A stretch of 64,000 nt of DNA from JBNJFY01 sp051747265 (lineage in GTDB: Bacteria > Bacteroidota > Rhodothermia > Balneolales > Balneolaceae). Below the pieces are notes generated by a model, which was not told the origin of the DNA, made no database searches, and saw only the letters and a list, made by a program, of their open reading frames with translations. The position numbers and the translations under genes are program-made. The stretch lies in contig JBNJFY010000003.1 in the NCBI GenBank assembly GCA_051747265.1, positions 248,001-312,000 on the forward strand, given 5' to 3'. This document shows, piece after piece, positions 62,677-64,000 of this stretch. How positions within the stretch are numbered: position 1 is the stretch's first letter; every line of letters begins with the position of its first letter.

Positions 62677-64000
62677 ATGTTTACAACCATCAATCCGGCT
62701 ACGGGAAAAAACATTCGCTCCTACTCTACACGGTCAAGTCAGGACATCGATGAACAGTTGCAAGCGCAGGCTAAGGCCCAGAAAGAGTGGGCGTTGGTTA
62801 CTTATGAGCGTAGAGCCGATTATTTACGCAAGATGGCGGAAACATTGCGCGAGAAGGCCGGGGAATATGGTGCGTTGATGACTCAGGAGATGGGTAAACC
62901 CTTGGCGCAAGGCGTCAGCGAAGCGGAAAAGTGTGCGTGGGTGTGCGACTATTACGCCGATAATGGGGCAGACTTTTTAGCCGATGAAGTGATCGAAACC
63001 GATGCGCGAACCAGCTATGTGACTCAGAATCCACTGGGGGTAGTCTTGGCTATTATGCCGTGGAATTTTCCCTTTTGGCAGCTATTTCGGTTTGGTGCTC
63101 CGGCCCTGATGGCGGGTAACGCGGTGGCACTCAAGCACGCTCCCAATGTGTGCGGATGCGCTGAGGCCATTGAGCAACTGATGAAGGATGTGGGAGTACC
63201 CGAACATCTGTTTAAAAATTATGTAGTGGAAATCGAGCAGGTAAAGGGCATGATTGCTCACGACGCGGTTCGAGCGGTAACGCTTACCGGATCCACCCGG
63301 GCAGGACGAGCGGTGGCTAGTCAAGCCGGGGCGCACCTGAAGAAAACCGTGCTCGAGTTAGGCGGTAGTGATCCCTACATCATCATGGACGACGCCGATT
63401 TGAAATTGGCCGCTGAAAAATGTGTCACCTCTCGACTGATCAACAGCGGACAAAGTTGTATTGCGGCCAAGCGATTTATAGTCACTCGTAAGAATGCGGA
63501 AAAGTTCACCGAGCTGGTCCATGATCTGATGATCAGCAAGAGTGTGGGCGATCCTACTGAGGAAATTACCGAAATCGGCCCCATGTCGCGTGCCGATCTG
63601 CGAGATGAACTGCATGAGCAAGTGGAGCAAAGTATTGAAGCGGGGGCCAAGCGCCTGTTGGGCGGATCCATTCCCGATAAAGAGGGCTTCTATTATCCAG
63701 CCACCATTCTCACCAATGTTGAACCGGGTATGCCTGCTTTTGATGAAGAATTGTTCGGACCGGTGGCATCGATTATCACGGCTGATGATGAAGAACACGC
63801 TCTGGAGCTAGCCAATCAATCTGCCTATGGTTTGGGCGCGGCCATATTTACTCAGGATCTGGATCGGGGAGAAGTTTTGGCCGCTCAATATCTGGAAGCC
63901 GGCTGTTGCTTCGTTAATGATTTTGTTCGCTCGGATCCCCGTTTGCCTTTCGGTGGAGTAAAAGATTCCGGCTATGGACGCGAATTATCTCATCATGGAA
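62677..64000 (+). CDS. Succinate-semialdehyde dehydrogenase family protein (3' truncated by window)
   Basis: Begins at ATG 62677 and stays open to the window end (about 441 codons), so it lacks a stop here. It is an NAD(P)-dependent aldehyde dehydrogenase: PWNFPFWQ, the glycine motif TLTGSTRAGR, ELGGSDPY with the general base Glu at about 227, and catalytic Cys261 in NSGQSCIAAKRF. The KDSGYGRELSHHG close to the edge indicates that only about 15-20 residues are missing. It resembles the short GabD/Sad class. It follows the aminotransferase by 65 bp and would oxidise the semialdehyde that enzyme makes, if substrates match. Confidence 0.9.
   Translation, partial: MFTTINPATGKNIRSYSTRSSQDIDEQLQAQAKAQKEWALVTYERRADYLRKMAETLREKAGEYGALMTQEMGKPLAQGVSEAEKCAWVCDYYADNGADFLADEVIETDARTSYVTQNPLGVVLAIMPWNFPFWQLFRFGAPALMAGNAVALKHAPNVCGCAEAIEQLMKDVGVPEHLFKNYVVEIEQVKGMIAHDAVRAVTLTGSTRAGRAVASQAGAHLKKTVLELGGSDPYIIMDDADLKLAAEKCVTSRLINSGQSCIAAKRFIVTRKNAEKFTELVHDLMISKSVGDPTEEITEIGPMSRADLRDELHEQVEQSIEAGAKRLLGGSIPDKEGFYYPATILTNVEPGMPAFDEELFGPVASIITADDEEHALELANQSAYGLGAAIFTQDLDRGEVLAAQYLEAGCCFVNDFVRSDPRLPFGGVKDSGYGRELSHHG

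Noticed and set aside
1..64000. CRISPR arrays, tRNA and rRNA genes
   Set aside because: I saw no regularly spaced repeats, cloverleaf genes or rRNA sequence by reading; a dedicated scan was not possible.

Overview
The window reads as a chromosome segment of an aerobic, chemoheterotrophic Bacteroidota-like bacterium, most likely Balneolota or Rhodothermota. That placement is an inference from a SusC/SusD pair, a DUF4296 lipoprotein, a Bacteroidetes-type SdhCAB, a Nuo operon without NuoEFG beside KorAB and NifJ, and weak ribosome binding sites. No rRNA, tRNA or CRISPR array was seen. Layout. 1-1470 is the AT-rich end of a surface-glycan cluster (glycosyltransferase and sulfotransferase). 1713-5262 is the succinate dehydrogenase operon sdhCAB with a clear terminator. 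5290-11204 holds housekeeping genes (recQ, a DUF4296 lipoprotein, an SDR, coaX, udk, a cell-wall amidase). 11581-15715 is a translationally coupled pair: a 1025-residue P-loop ATPase and an MscS-type channel. 16038-22245 is a SusC/SusD transporter followed by an M49-like peptidase lipoprotein. 22416-23893 has two ankyrin-repeat proteins. 23925-26581 is a four-gene minus-strand operon that includes an unlisted 52-residue membrane protein and a serine-hydrolase-fold protein lacking its catalytic motifs. 26748-34712 holds a Cys-nucleophile alpha/beta hydrolase, a cold-shock protein, a SulP transporter, small membrane proteins, thrC and anmK. 34771-35823 is a REP-associated transposase bracketed by nested palindromes. 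37752-58814 is a long redox block: two Rrf2 regulators, two Alvin-type ferredoxins, Dps, NifJ, a dihydroorotate-dehydrogenase-like protein, KorAB and an 11-gene nuo operon. 58871-64000 has a HEPN-like protein, a thioredoxin-fold protein, repeat-rich intergenic DNA, a class III aminotransferase and a truncated semialdehyde dehydrogenase. How the genes work together: NifJ and KorAB would make reduced ferredoxin from pyruvate and 2-oxoglutarate; the two ferredoxins are the obvious carriers; the Nuo complex encoded here lacks an NADH-input module and could take electrons from ferredoxin; SdhCAB feeds the same quinone pool. Rrf2 regulators with three conserved cysteines and similar promoter motifs suggest Fe-S or redox control of this block. 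Mobile and repeat content is notable: a 128-129 bp MITE-like element in three copies with matching terminal repeats and 5-bp target duplications (11414, 28107, 61244), the REP/transposase locus, and a 211-bp inverted-repeat-bounded element at 60353. The best candidates for an undescribed system are the ATPase-MscS pair and the MITE family.
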